Positions 7,607 to 17,036 of a stretch of 64,000 nt of DNA are shown here, one piece after another (the stretch's first letter is position 1; each line of letters opens with the position of its first letter). Position numbers and translations under genes: made by a program. This DNA comes from Bacillota bacterium. Its GTDB lineage: Bacteria; Bacillota; Clostridia; Lachnospirales; Lachnospiraceae. Where the stretch lies: assembly GCA_023442465.1 (NCBI GenBank), contig JAEZZQ010000001.1:62001-126000 (forward strand), read 5' to 3'. Under the pieces are notes generated by a model, which was not told the origin of the DNA, did not search any database, and was given only the letters and a program-made list of their open reading frames with translations.

Positions 7607-8776
7607 ATGCTTTTAATAAAGAACGGTATCATATATACAATTACAGGTGATTTCATAAATCCGGGAAATGTTTTGGTTGAAAATGACAAAATAATAGAAG
7701 TAGGAAAAGAAATTAAAACAACGTTAAAAGCGGATACCCGTATTATTGATGCGAGTGGCTTGTGGGTTATGCCGGGTATAATTGATGCGCATTGCCATAT
7801 TGGAATAACGGAGGAGAAGGAGGGGGAAGAAGGAGATGACTGCAATGAAACGACAACCCCAATAACTCCTTATTTGAGAGCGATAGATGCTATTAATCCT
7901 CTTGATCCTGCCTTTCATAATGCTTTACAGGCAGGCATAACTTCTGTTATGGCCGGACCGGGAAGTTCAAATGTTGTAGGAGGTCAATTTGTTTTTTTGA
8001 AGACACATGGAAGAGTAGTTGATAAAATGGTTGTTCTGGCACCCGCTGCAATGAAAGTGGCATTTGGGGAAAACCCGAAGGCTGCCTATAAAGAAATAAA
8101 TATGAGTCCGACGACCAGAATGTCCATAGCTGCAATGTTAAGGGAGGAATTATTCCAGGCAGTACAGTATAAGAAAAAGAAGGAAAAAGCTTTCAATAAT
8201 AAGGAAGACTTTGAAGAAGATTTTAAATTAGAGTCATGGCTTCCCGTTCTGAATAAAGAAATACCATTAAAGGCCCATGTTCATCGTACCGATGATATTT
8301 TAACAGCAATTCGAATCGCAAAAGAGTTTGACCTGAATATGACATTAGATCACTGTACAGAAGGACATATTATTGCAGATGAAATAAAGCAAAGTGGTTT
8401 CTATGCAATAGTGGGTCCTGATTTGTCTTCCAGAAATAAGCTTGAAGTCCAGAATGCTGATTTCAAAACGTCCGGAGTTTTAACAAAAGCAGGAGTGAAA
8501 GTGGCAATCATGTCAGACCACCCTGTTACGCTTATTCAATATTTACCCTTATACGCCGGCCTGGCAGCCAAAAAGGGTTTGGGAATTACAGAAGGACTTA
8601 AAGCGATTACAATAAATCCGGCAATTATTTGCGGGGTGGCAGACAGAGTAGGAAGCTTAGAGGCAGGAAAAGACGCGGATATTGCTATTTTCACAGGTAA
8701 TCCGATGGAAGTTTCGACAGAAACCGTCTATACAATAGTAAACGGTGAAATCGTATTTCAAAGAAACAGCACGTAA
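7607..8776 (+). CDS. Amidohydrolase, imidazolonepropionase-like
   Basis: A 389-aa metal-dependent hydrolase of the amidohydrolase superfamily, probably cytoplasmic. The metal-binding DAHCH is at residues 60-64, further histidines are in KAHVHR and LDHCTEGH, and the late aspartate is in IMSDHP. The C-terminal phrase GSLEAGKDADIAIFTGNP is typical of cyclic amidohydrolases and imidazolonepropionase-like enzymes. The start has a strong GGAGGTGAT 5 bases away. The gene stands alone, so the substrate (a cyclic amide, peptide or deaminated base) cannot be named. Confidence 0.88.
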   Translation: MLLIKNGIIYTITGDFINPGNVLVENDKIIEVGKEIKTTLKADTRIIDASGLWVMPGIIDAHCHIGITEEKEGEEGDDCNETTTPITPYLRAIDAINPLDPAFHNALQAGITSVMAGPGSSNVVGGQFVFLKTHGRVVDKMVVLAPAAMKVAFGENPKAAYKEINMSPTTRMSIAAMLREELFQAVQYKKKKEKAFNNKEDFEEDFKLESWLPVLNKEIPLKAHVHRTDDILTAIRIAKEFDLNMTLDHCTEGHIIADEIKQSGFYAIVGPDLSSRNKLEVQNADFKTSGVLTKAGVKVAIMSDHPVTLIQYLPLYAGLAAKKGLGITEGLKAITINPAIICGVADRVGSLEAGKDADIAIFTGNPMEVSTETVYTIVNGEIVFQRNST

Positions 8777-8851
8777 ATAATCAGGTTCGATGTTCATGCA
8801 GCCCTTGCTCCCCGGAACCGGATGATCCAGCCCCGGCACATTACAACAAGA

Positions 8852-8880
8852 TTGACGCAGTAAGCATAATGTGAGAAAAT
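8852..8880 (+). promoter_or_regulatory. Candidate promoter of the bceRS-like genes
   Basis: TTGACG at 8852-8857 and GAAAAT at 8875-8880 with a 17-base spacer. The second box is weak. Confidence 0.4.
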
Positions 8881-8937
8881 TTCATATACGGATAAGACAA
8901 CGGTATGAAAGCGGAAGGGAAAGCGGCTAGAGGGAGT

Positions 8938-9615
8938 ATGTATAAGATTTTAATTGTAGAAGATGACAATACCATAGCAGAGGAAGTAGGAAGGTATTTA
9001 ATGAAATGGGGCTATGAAGTGGAGGCGGTTACCGATTTCGGTGATGTACTGGGGCATTTTGGCAGATTTCTGCCGCAGCTGGTACTGATGGACATCGGCC
9101 TGCCTTTTTATAATGGATATTATTGGTGCGGGGAAATACGAAAAGTCTCCCAAGTGCCGGTCATATTTGTGTCCTCGGCATCCGACAACATGAATATCGT
9201 TATGGCGGTAAACATGGGCGGGGATGATTTCATTACGAAGCCCTTTGATTTGGACGTGCTGGCTGCGAAGGTACAGGCGATTTTACGAAGGACCTATTCG
9301 TTTTCCGCCCAGACGTCTCTTATGGAATATAAAGGCATGATATTGAATCTTTCCGATATGACTTTGGTATACCGCGATGAGAAAATAGAACTTTCCAAAA
9401 ACGAATATAGGATATTGCAGACCTTATTCGAGAATACCGGGAAAACGGTAACCAGAGAAGCTATCATGAAAAGGCTTTGGGACGAGGAGTGTTTTGTGGA
9501 TGACAACACGCTGACCGTTAATATAAACCGCCTGCGCAAGAAGCTGGAGGGACTTGGTGCGGAAGAGCTGATCGTTACGAAAAAAGGAATCGGCTATAGG
9601 CTGGGGGAATTATGA
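8938..9615 (+). CDS. BceR-like response regulator, OmpR family
   Basis: A 225-aa regulator with a receiver domain and a winged-helix DNA-binding domain. The phosphorylated aspartate is D52 in VLMDIGLP; the conserved lysine is in FITKPFD; the C-terminal domain ends ELIVTKKGIGYRL. The ATG at 8938 gives the standard MYKILIVEDD start although its GGGAG is close; an ATG at 8905 lacks a ribosome site. Together with the kinase and the two ABC genes downstream it forms a BceRSAB-type module that senses and resists cell-wall-active peptides. A matching operator is present at 10699-10712. Confidence 0.92.
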   Translation: MYKILIVEDDNTIAEEVGRYLMKWGYEVEAVTDFGDVLGHFGRFLPQLVLMDIGLPFYNGYYWCGEIRKVSQVPVIFVSSASDNMNIVMAVNMGGDDFITKPFDLDVLAAKVQAILRRTYSFSAQTSLMEYKGMILNLSDMTLVYRDEKIELSKNEYRILQTLFENTGKTVTREAIMKRLWDEECFVDDNTLTVNINRLRKKLEGLGAEELIVTKKGIGYRLGEL

Positions 9616-10712
9616 GGAAAAAGCAGGAAAGAACTATATTCGGGAATTATTTGAAAGAGCGCAGCATTTTACTGGCGGCATACGCAATGATTGTACTTAT
9701 TTTTCTTGCACTGGCGGCTCTTTATGGTTATGACAAAAGTGTCATTAATATGCTGTATGCGGTGGTGGTAACGGCTTTTATTGCAGCCTTTGCCGGGATA
9801 ATAGATTATATCCATTACAGGAATAAGTGTCTGAAGCTGTACGATGCGCTTTCCAAAAGAGGTGAGAGTGCTTATCATCTGCCTGAGGCGAAGGTCCTTT
9901 CAGAGATGCTTTACGCCGAAATGGTTTTGGCGGCGGAGGAGGATAAGAGAAGAACTGTTTCTGAATCAGATGAAAAAAGCCGGGATATGGCGGATTATTA
10001 TACGATGTGGATACATCAGATAAAGACCCCTATTTCAGCCTTACGCCTCGTTTTGCAGGGGATGCCGGATATGGAAGCTGTAGAGAACACGGCTGCCGGA
10101 AAGGACACGGCTGCCGGAAGAGATACGGTTGTCAGGCAAGCTTCCGAAGAGTTGTTTAAAATAGAGCGGTATGCAGAGATGGCGCTATACTATGCCAGGT
10201 TGGACGATATGTCTTCGGATATGCTTTTTCAGGAATATGACGTAGGCGGGATCATTAGGCAGGCCGTAAAAAAATATTCCCTTCTTTTTATCGGCAGCAG
10301 GCTTTCCTTTGACCTGGAGGACTTCGAATGCAGGACGGTAACCGATGAGAAGTGGCTTTGCTTTGCTATAGAACAGATATTATCAAACGCTCTTAAGTAT
10401 ACGGCGGAAGGAGGAATTCGTATATACGGGGTGGACGAAAGCGGAGAGCGGCACAGCGGAAGAGTAAACCATATTGTGATTGAGGATACGGGAATGGGCA
10501 TATGTGAAAGCGACCTGCCCCGTATTTTTGAGAGGGGTTTTACCGGATACAACGGAAGAATGAACAGAAAGTCTACCGGCATCGGCCTATACCTATGCAA
10601 ACAGATTATGGACAGGCTGTCCCACAAAATTGAGGTCCGCTCTGCGGTCAATGAGGGGACGAGAGTAATACTGGGTTTCGCCCGGAATGACGATAATGTG
10701 ACAAAAGTGTAA
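9612..10712 (+). CDS. BceS-like intramembrane-sensing histidine kinase
   Basis: A 366-aa kinase overlapping the regulator by 4 bases. Two membrane helices (about 18-38 and 46-66) are separated by only a few residues, so there is no outer sensor domain. This is the hallmark of BceS-type kinases, which sense through their ABC transporter. The phosphorylated histidine is H135 in MWIHQIKTP; the ATPase part has NALKY, EDTGMGI and the glycine-rich STGIGLYLC. An odd insert near residues 155-170 repeats TAAGKDT/TAAGRDT in the dimerisation region, an apparent short duplication. Confidence 0.92.
   Translation: MRKKQERTIFGNYLKERSILLAAYAMIVLIFLALAALYGYDKSVINMLYAVVVTAFIAAFAGIIDYIHYRNKCLKLYDALSKRGESAYHLPEAKVLSEMLYAEMVLAAEEDKRRTVSESDEKSRDMADYYTMWIHQIKTPISALRLVLQGMPDMEAVENTAAGKDTAAGRDTVVRQASEELFKIERYAEMALYYARLDDMSSDMLFQEYDVGGIIRQAVKKYSLLFIGSRLSFDLEDFECRTVTDEKWLCFAIEQILSNALKYTAEGGIRIYGVDESGERHSGRVNHIVIEDTGMGICESDLPRIFERGFTGYNGRMNRKSTGIGLYLCKQIMDRLSHKIEVRSAVNEGTRVILGFARNDDNVTKV
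10699..10712 (+). promoter_or_regulatory. BceR-type operator
   Basis: TGACA-AAAG-TGTAA matches the inverted repeat TNACA-N4-TGTAA described for BceR-like regulators. It overlaps the kinase stop codon and its centre lies about 60 bases before the TATAAT at 10766. Confidence 0.7.
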
Positions 10713-10765
10713 GGTTAGAGGCGGAAATGTAAGGCGAAGCGATGGCAGTACATTCCCTCTTTTTT

Positions 10766-10771
10766 TATAAT
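10766..10771 (+). promoter_or_regulatory. -10 box of the bceAB-like promoter
   Basis: TATAAT between the kinase and ATPase genes. The -35 region at 10743-10748 (TGGCAG) is poor, as expected for a promoter needing an activator. Confidence 0.5.
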
Positions 10772-10804
10772 AGAGGAAAGATTTATGAAAGAGAGGATTT
10801 ATTA

Positions 10805-11593
10805 ATGTCGCTATTAGAAGTAAAAAATGTAAAAAAAATATATACGACGCACTTTGGAGCGGTAAAAGTTCAGGCGCTTTGCGATGTGAACTTTTCTGTA
10901 GAGGAAGGGGAGTACGTAGCGATTATGGGCGAGTCAGGCTCGGGAAAGACTACGCTTCTCAACATTTTGGCGTCACTGGATAAGGCTACCAGCGGCAAGG
11001 TGCTTTTAAATGACAAGAACTTGGCAGAAATCAAGCAAAAGCAGCTTTGTGCCTTTCGCAGGGACCATCTTGGCTTTGTTTTTCAGGATTTCAATCTGCT
11101 CGATACCTTATCTTTACGTGACAATATTTTTCTTCCTTTGGTCTTAGCGGGGGCACCTTTTAAGGAAATGGAGGAAAAGCTGCGTCCTTTGGCAGAAAAG
11201 CTGGAAATTACGGAGTTACTTAATAAATATCCTTATGAAGTGTCGGGAGGGCAGAAGCAGCGTGCGGCTGTATGCAGAGCGCTTATTACAGGACCTGAAA
11301 TCGTGCTTGCGGACGAGCCTACCGGCGCCCTGGACTCGAAGGCATCGTCTAAGCTTCTGCGCCTTTTTGCGGATATTAACAGAGACGGACAGACAATTCT
11401 CATGGTGACCCACAGCATACAGGCGGCAAGCCATGCAGGAAGGATTCTTTTTATCAAGGATGGCTGCGTATTTCATCAAATATACAGGGGTAACCGTTCC
11501 AACGAGGAAATGTATAAAATGATTTCCGATGCACTTACCGTATTGCAAACGGGAAACGGCGAGGAACCGATTAAAAACGGGGAGGCGTCATGA
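10805..11593 (+). CDS. BceA-like ABC transporter ATP-binding protein
   Basis: A 262-aa ATPase of a peptide resistance transporter. Walker A is GESGSGKTT near residues 42-50, the Q-loop FVFQDFNLLDTL, the signature VSGGQKQRAAVCRAL, Walker B VLADEPTGALD, and the switch histidine in MVTHSIQAA. The ATG at 10805 has GAGAGG about 8 bases upstream; an ATG at 10742 would add an unusual leader lying over the promoter. It overlaps the permease by 4 bases. Confidence 0.94.
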   Translation: MSLLEVKNVKKIYTTHFGAVKVQALCDVNFSVEEGEYVAIMGESGSGKTTLLNILASLDKATSGKVLLNDKNLAEIKQKQLCAFRRDHLGFVFQDFNLLDTLSLRDNIFLPLVLAGAPFKEMEEKLRPLAEKLEITELLNKYPYEVSGGQKQRAAVCRALITGPEIVLADEPTGALDSKASSKLLRLFADINRDGQTILMVTHSIQAASHAGRILFIKDGCVFHQIYRGNRSNEEMYKMISDALTVLQTGNGEEPIKNGEAS

Positions 11594-13614
11594 TGGACAA
11601 AACAATCAAAAAATGGCGTATCCTGCCTAAATTGGCATGGACCGGGATGATAAAAAACGGAACGGTTTATTATCCTTATATCGGAGCGGGTATTTTCTCC
11701 GCATTTACTTATTTTATCTTTTCATCTATATTGCACAACGATATTATGAGCATACTGCCCCACAGCGCATATGCATGGATGCTTCTGCAGATTGGGCGGG
11801 TGCTTTTAGGAATTATTCTGCTGCCGTTTTTATTTTATACGAATAGCTTCCTGATCAAGAGAAGAAAAAAGGAAATTGGACTTTATAACATTCTCGGGCT
11901 GGAAAAGAAGCACATTGGAGCGATGATGCTTACGGAGGCCTTACTTTCGTATGCGGTGGCTATAGCGGGGGGAATCGTAAGCGGAACGGTGTTTTCAAAG
12001 CTTTTGTTTTTGCTGCTCCTTCGTATGACCGGTCTGCCTGTGGACGTAGAGTTTGTCTTCTACCCGGCAGCGTTTGCGGAAACCGCAGTATTCTTCTTCT
12101 GGGTATATGCCGTAAACCTCATTTCCAATTTAATACAGGTGGGAAAATCCAAGCCCTCAGAGCTTTTGTCTGGCAGTAAAAAGGGAGAAAAAGAGCCGAA
12201 GCTTTTATGGCTCTACGCGATTATGGGTGGGGTGACTCTGGCAGGAGGATATGTCATTTCCATTCGTTCCAAGGTGGATTCCATGATATTTCTCAACTTC
12301 TTTCTTGCTGTTTTTCTCGTGATCATAGGAACCTATTTCTTGTTTACATCAGGCAGTGTGGCTTTTTTAAAGTTTCTTAAGAGAAATAAAAATGTTTATT
12401 ATAAGCCTGCTAACTTTATTACTATTTCCGGGATGTTTTACCGCATGAAAAAGAACGCGGCCAGTCTTGTGAATATATGTATTTTTTCCACGATGGTAAT
12501 CATTACGTTGGTTTGTACCTCATCTCTGTATCTGGGATTAGACGAGGCGGTGTATTTTGATTTCCCCTATGACGCAGGTCTTTATTTCCAAAGGGAAGAG
12601 GTAAAAGATCAGGAGATAAGCAGCGAAGTGACGGCTCTTGGAAAAGAGAACGGCGTAGACATAAAGGGGTTGGTATCCTACGAGCGTATCGCGCTGTCCT
12701 GCGGAAAGGAAGGCAACGCCTTTCAAACGAGCTTTACGGAGAAGTCACGAAGCAGGGATAATTACAAGGTCAATATTATTACGCTGGAAGACTATAACAG
12801 AATAGAAAACAAGCAGGAAACGCTGGGGGAAGACGAGGTGTTCATTTTTTCCAGCGGAGCTGATTTCTCCTATGATACGTTAACTTTTATGGACAGGCCG
12901 CTTGCGGTAAAAAAAGAGCTGAAGGAAATGAAGATAGAGCCCAAATCGGAAAAAAATGTATTTATGGGCGAGTTCTACATCGTTGTGAGAGATAAAAGCA
13001 TGCACGATGAACTGGTGGAAAGCTGGGCAGGGAAAAACGGTGTAGAGGATATCACGGGCTTTATAGGCAGCGATTATAGGATCCTCCGATTTGATATGGA
13101 TGGAGAAACCGCGGATCAGGATGTATTTATGATCGAACTTAAGGCGTGGAGTGAGGGCAGGCCGGGATTTGTGGAGTTCGATAATAACTTGGAAGGCCGG
13201 GCGAATATTGTTAGTATGTACGGGGGACTTTTGTTTATCGGTATTTTGTTCAGCTTTGTTTTTCTCATGTGTCTGCTGCTCATCATGTACTACAAGCAAA
13301 TCTCGGAGGGGTATGAGGATAGGGACAGCTTTTCCATTATGCAGAAGGTAGGCATGAGCGAGAAAGAAATCAAGACCACGATACACAGACAGATTCTCCT
13401 CGTATTCTTCCTGCCCTTATTAGGAGCGGTGCTGCACACCATAGCAGGACTTTTCATGGTGGATCAGTTATTTGCCACATTGAGGTTCTTCAATACCTCT
13501 TTGCTGATAATCTGTGCGGCTGCAATAACTGTAGTATTTGTCGCCTTTTATGGCCTGAGCTACCTTATGACGGCCAAGACCTATTATAAAATCGTAAGGC
13601 AAGGCAACGGTTGA
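11590..13614 (+). CDS. BceB-like ABC transporter permease
   Basis: A 674-aa FtsX-type permease with the BceB plan: about ten membrane helices and a large extracellular domain (roughly residues 310-535) between helices 7 and 8, which in this family recognises the peptide. The N-terminal phrase KRRKKEIGLYNILGLEKK is a typical signature. It closes the bceRSAB-like operon and ends 2 bases before the stop of the converging chemoreceptor gene, with no clear terminator between. The resisted compound (bacitracin, lantibiotic or other) cannot be told from sequence. Confidence 0.93.
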   Translation: MMDKTIKKWRILPKLAWTGMIKNGTVYYPYIGAGIFSAFTYFIFSSILHNDIMSILPHSAYAWMLLQIGRVLLGIILLPFLFYTNSFLIKRRKKEIGLYNILGLEKKHIGAMMLTEALLSYAVAIAGGIVSGTVFSKLLFLLLLRMTGLPVDVEFVFYPAAFAETAVFFFWVYAVNLISNLIQVGKSKPSELLSGSKKGEKEPKLLWLYAIMGGVTLAGGYVISIRSKVDSMIFLNFFLAVFLVIIGTYFLFTSGSVAFLKFLKRNKNVYYKPANFITISGMFYRMKKNAASLVNICIFSTMVIITLVCTSSLYLGLDEAVYFDFPYDAGLYFQREEVKDQEISSEVTALGKENGVDIKGLVSYERIALSCGKEGNAFQTSFTEKSRSRDNYKVNIITLEDYNRIENKQETLGEDEVFIFSSGADFSYDTLTFMDRPLAVKKELKEMKIEPKSEKNVFMGEFYIVVRDKSMHDELVESWAGKNGVEDITGFIGSDYRILRFDMDGETADQDVFMIELKAWSEGRPGFVEFDNNLEGRANIVSMYGGLLFIGILFSFVFLMCLLLIMYYKQISEGYEDRDSFSIMQKVGMSEKEIKTTIHRQILLVFFLPLLGAVLHTIAGLFMVDQLFATLRFFNTSLLIICAAAITVVFVAFYGLSYLMTAKTYYKIVRQGNG

Positions 13615-13616
13615 TT

Positions 13617-15680
13617 TCATTCTGCACGGAAGGCGGAGAGACTGCTTCGGAGCAGCGCCGATATTTCATTACATGCGTTGACTTCATCGCGGATGCCATG
13701 GAGAACTACGGCGAACTCCGAGGTTAGTTGTGCGATTCCCGTGATATTTCCGCTGTTTTCGTCCATAGTGGCGAAGATGTGGGAAATATTGCTGTCCATA
13801 AGGGCGAAGGAGGCCCTAAGCTGTTCGGCGTGTTCCGAAAAGCGCTCCATCATGCGGGAGATCTCGGTAGCATCTGCATAGTAGTTATTGGCGATATCTG
13901 TAAAAAAGACATAGTCATTTATGACAGATGTGTCAATAAAGGACAAAAGGTTATCGGCATCCAGTGCCAGCCTTTCTACGGCTGCCGTTACGACGTCACT
14001 GATGTCTTGAATTTTGCCTGCGGCGTTCTTGCTGCTTTCTGCGAGGGCGCGGATTTCAGAGGCGACTACGGAAAAGCCGTGGCTGGAAGATCCGGCTCTT
14101 GCCGCTTCAATGGAGGCGTTTAATGATAAGAGGTTTGTCCGCTTGGATATATCGAGGATTTCTTCGGTCAGTTTACCGATCATCGCGGATTTGCCGCTTT
14201 CTTCCATGGAAAGCTTAAGATTTTCCCGCATGGATGCAAGTACCTCCATGGCGGAAGCCTTTCCGTGCCTTGCATTTTTTTCAAGCCCCTCCGCCTTCTG
14301 CATCATATCCAGGGTATATGTTTTTCCCTCTTTGGAAAAATCAGCGATAGCGGTTGCAAAACTCAAGTTTTTAGAAGAGCTGTTTTTTAATGTCTCCGTA
14401 GCTTCCGAGGCTGCTTTCGTGCCGGAGGCGATGTGCTGCAGGTGGGAGGATATATTGCCAATATTCGCATCGGAGGAGGCGATGTGCTCGGATACATCAT
14501 TTACGGTAAGGGTCAAATCATGTGACTGGGCATCCAGACCGGACAGCACATGCTCTAAGCCTGCGGAAAGAGCAAATATGGAGGACTTTAACTCTTTTAC
14601 TTCTTTTGTATTTTTGTAAGGAAGCTTCTTCTCCCGCAAGCTGGTAACACCCGAGGACAACAGCGAGGTCTGTTCCATGATCCAACGGAACAGGGAAGAA
14701 ATCCTATGGGACATCATGACGGTGCCTAAGCCTCCCGTCAGGCATATGAGAAGCATACTTATGATCATGGTCTTGATCAGGCCGTATACGAGCGTAAAGG
14801 ACTCGGACAGAGGGGAAACGATGCATACGGACATATCCCTTATCCCCAGCGGATAATAGGAATAGAGAAAGCTGGTGTCATTATCTTTTACAATGACACT
14901 TCCGTTTTTCCCTTGGGTCATTGAAAGGTAAACGTTCTTAAGACTCTCCGGGATTAGGGCGTAGGCAGCAATAGCTTCGGTATCGCCTTCATCCGGGAGC
15001 CCGAAGCGGGTGTTCAATACCAGAGATTGGTCGGGATGGGCGGAGACGGTACCGTCAGAGTTGAGCATAAAGACATAGCTGTTATTCGTAAATTGGTAGC
15101 TGTTCAATATATCGGAAATACATTCCAGCCGCAGATAACCTATGAGTACTCCGACCTTTTTGTCGTTGCGGTATATAGGAGTGCTGATTCCGAGAACAGC
15201 CCGGCCGGTGCTGATAGAGACAGCGGGCTCGCTCACATAGGTTTTCTCCTCTTTCCAAGGCATGGCAAAGGCTTCCTGGGTGCGGATAGAGAAGCCGTGT
15301 CCCTGTTTCCCTTCGGTATGTACCTGTTCGGTGCCGTATTGGTTGGCAATTAGAAAGTGGGACCAGACGTCGGAACCCTCCACCGCCAGTAAAGCCTGCA
15401 AATAGGGCTCGGCTTGTGTATAGTCCATACTCTTCACACTCTCCTGCATAGCAGCGGTTTCCACGATGGAAGTATATTTCTCGATTTCCGTCCTCATTTG
15501 ATTACAGAGCATGGAAGCATAAATTGTGCTTTTGCGTTCTGTTTCTTGTTTTACCGTATGGTAAGTGTAGATAGTGATAATAAATAGTAAAAGAAGGAAG
15601 GGGAGGACGAAGGTCAGAGAGAGATTTTTAAAAAATTGTATTTTCAAAGAGTGGTTTTTACGTTTCATATAAGCGACCAT
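13617..15680 (-). CDS. Methyl-accepting chemotaxis protein with an outer Cache-type sensor
   Basis: A 687-aa receptor. A first membrane helix (about 17-42) is followed by an outer region of about 250 residues with a dCache-like layout (GISTPIYRNDKKVGVLIGYL, SYVFMLNSDGTVSAHPDQ). A second helix (about 300-322) leads to a signalling domain. The tip is recognisable: TNLLSLNASIEAARAGSSSH and VVASEIRALAESSKNAAGKI. No C-terminal methyltransferase-binding pentapeptide is seen. The start at 15680 follows AAGAAAGG; a second ATG 4 codons in is possible. The ligand is unknown. Confidence 0.9.
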   Translation of the reverse strand: MVAYMKRKNHSLKIQFFKNLSLTFVLPFLLLLFIITIYTYHTVKQETERKSTIYASMLCNQMRTEIEKYTSIVETAAMQESVKSMDYTQAEPYLQALLAVEGSDVWSHFLIANQYGTEQVHTEGKQGHGFSIRTQEAFAMPWKEEKTYVSEPAVSISTGRAVLGISTPIYRNDKKVGVLIGYLRLECISDILNSYQFTNNSYVFMLNSDGTVSAHPDQSLVLNTRFGLPDEGDTEAIAAYALIPESLKNVYLSMTQGKNGSVIVKDNDTSFLYSYYPLGIRDMSVCIVSPLSESFTLVYGLIKTMIISMLLICLTGGLGTVMMSHRISSLFRWIMEQTSLLSSGVTSLREKKLPYKNTKEVKELKSSIFALSAGLEHVLSGLDAQSHDLTLTVNDVSEHIASSDANIGNISSHLQHIASGTKAASEATETLKNSSSKNLSFATAIADFSKEGKTYTLDMMQKAEGLEKNARHGKASAMEVLASMRENLKLSMEESGKSAMIGKLTEEILDISKRTNLLSLNASIEAARAGSSSHGFSVVASEIRALAESSKNAAGKIQDISDVVTAAVERLALDADNLLSFIDTSVINDYVFFTDIANNYYADATEISRMMERFSEHAEQLRASFALMDSNISHIFATMDENSGNITGIAQLTSEFAVVLHGIRDEVNACNEISALLRSSLSAFRAE

Positions 15681-15875
15681 GCCTTTCTTATTATCTGTAT
15701 AAGCTGTATATTTTGAGATTGGAACAAAAAGATAATAGGTTATGGACAGTTTATGTCATATGGATGAGAAGTTCTATCAAGGGCTTGTAAAGTTAAGGTA
15801 AAAATAATTTTACAAAGGTTCCTAACCGGCCTGAAATGGTGTATAGTATAAAGAAAACGGAAAGGGGCGGATGAC

Positions 15876-16592
15876 ATGGATGGAATAGAGAAATTAAAGA
15901 AAATAATAGACGAAAGTGATAACATTGTATTCTTCGGCGGCGCAGGGGTGTCTACGGAAAGCGGTATACCTGATTTTCGAAGCGTGGACGGCCTTTATAA
16001 TCAGAAATACGATTATCCCCCTGAAACGATTTTAAGCCATACTTTTTATAGAAGAAAGCCGGAGGAATTTTACCGTTTTTATAGAGATAAGATGCTGTGT
16101 CTGACGGCGAAGCCCAACGCAGCTCATATAAAGCTTGCACAGTGGGAAAAGGCAGGGAAGCTAAAGGCAGTCATCACGCAGAATATAGATGGCCTGCATC
16201 AGGCGGCAGGAAGTAAAAAGGTGCTGGAACTTCACGGTTCAGTACTTAGGAATTACTGTGAGGACTGCAGAAAGTTTTTTACCGCAGAACATATTTTGCA
16301 TTCCGAAGGAGTGCCCTGCTGTGACGAGTGCGGCGGCTCCATTAAGCCGGACGTAGTTCTCTATGAAGAAGGCTTGGATTCACAGGTAATGGCGGAGGCC
16401 ATGGACTATATAAGAAATGCGGAGGTTCTCATTATCGGGGGGACTTCGCTTGCAGTATATCCGGCAGCAGGAATGATTGACGGATATAAGGGTAATAAGC
16501 TCGTGCTTATTAACAAGACGCCGACTATGAGGGATAATGTGGCAAATTTCACCATTCAGGGCAGTATCGGTGAAGTCTTAAAATCGCTGTGA
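15876..16592 (+). CDS. cobB: NAD-dependent protein deacylase, sirtuin family
   Basis: A 238-aa Sir2 enzyme that removes acyl groups from lysines using NAD. The NAD-binding motif GGAGVSTESGIPDFRS is at residues 21-36, followed by ITQNIDGLHQAAGS and the catalytic histidine in LELHGSV. Zinc cysteines occur as CEDC and, about 20 residues later, CDEC. The gene stands alone. TATAGT at 15842-15847 is a possible -10 box. A TTGTAAA/TTTACAA inverted repeat lies just upstream (about 15785-15816) and could be an operator. Confidence 0.94.
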   Translation: MDGIEKLKKIIDESDNIVFFGGAGVSTESGIPDFRSVDGLYNQKYDYPPETILSHTFYRRKPEEFYRFYRDKMLCLTAKPNAAHIKLAQWEKAGKLKAVITQNIDGLHQAAGSKKVLELHGSVLRNYCEDCRKFFTAEHILHSEGVPCCDECGGSIKPDVVLYEEGLDSQVMAEAMDYIRNAEVLIIGGTSLAVYPAAGMIDGYKGNKLVLINKTPTMRDNVANFTIQGSIGEVLKSL

Positions 16593-16657
16593 TAAGACTG
16601 CAGCATATGCCGGACACGGGAAGAACACTCGTGCTCATAAATAGGAAGAAAAGAATG

Positions 16658-16712
16658 GTTACTGTTCATACAGTAGCTTAACACTTGCTGTTAAGCTGCG
16701 TAAGAATGTGAG
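16658..16712 (+). repeat. R1 palindromic repeat, truncated copy
   Basis: GTTACTGTTCATACAGT and the inner inverted repeat of AGCTTAACA and TGTTAAGCT match the first 50 bases of the full R1 copy at 27914-28046; the rest is missing. Confidence 0.8.
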
Positions 16713-16752
16713 TTTTGCGTAAAAGCAGGATAGGACTGTGAGGGCAGATTGT

Positions 16753-16935
16753 ATGGATATTCAGGTTGGAGATGTTCTGAGATTGAAAAAGCAGCATCCA
16801 TGCGGCAGTAAGGAGTGGGAGGTACTGCGGATAGGAGCGGACTTTCGGTTAAAATGTGCAGGCTGCGGCCATCAGATTATGATAGCGCGCAGGGTGCTTG
16901 AGAAAAATGTCAAAGAAATTAAACAAAAGCCTTGA
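16753..16935 (+). CDS. DUF951 family small protein
   Basis: A 60-aa protein beginning MDIQVGDVLRLKKQHPCGS, with a CAGCGH motif. This is the DUF951 family, widespread in Firmicutes and often next to rpsF; its function is unknown. The two CG-type motifs (HPCGS and CAGCGH) could bind zinc. I start at 16753 because the family begins there; a GTG at 16738 would add 5 residues. It lies just upstream of the rpsF promoter. Confidence 0.82.
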   Translation: MDIQVGDVLRLKKQHPCGSKEWEVLRIGADFRLKCAGCGHQIMIARRVLEKNVKEIKQKP

Positions 16936-16960
16936 AAACAATGGGTTTGTATGGTATCAT
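16932..16960 (+). promoter_or_regulatory. Housekeeping promoter of rpsF-ssb-rpsR
   Basis: TTGAAA at 16932-16937, 17-base spacer, TATCAT at 16955-16960. It overlaps the stop codon of the DUF951 gene. The roughly 70-base leader contains the small hairpin CTCAT/ATGAG, in a place where S6-S18 autoregulatory leaders occur; I could not identify the CCG-bulge motif. Confidence 0.75.
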
Positions 16961-17036
16961 AGTAACTCGTGATATATTTTAAATTCCTTGCTCTCATCTG
17001 AGAATGAGGGCCAGAGACCAAAAGGAGGTAACGCAC

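Noticed and set aside
13728..14619. Plus-strand open frames across the chemoreceptor gene
   Set aside because: They are antisense shadows of a clear methyl-accepting protein; the composition (Ser/Ala/Phe-rich) is typical of shadow frames.
16960..17036. S6-S18 autoregulatory leader of rpsF
   Set aside because: Only a small hairpin is visible and I could not find the conserved CCG-containing bulge, so it is not listed as a feature.
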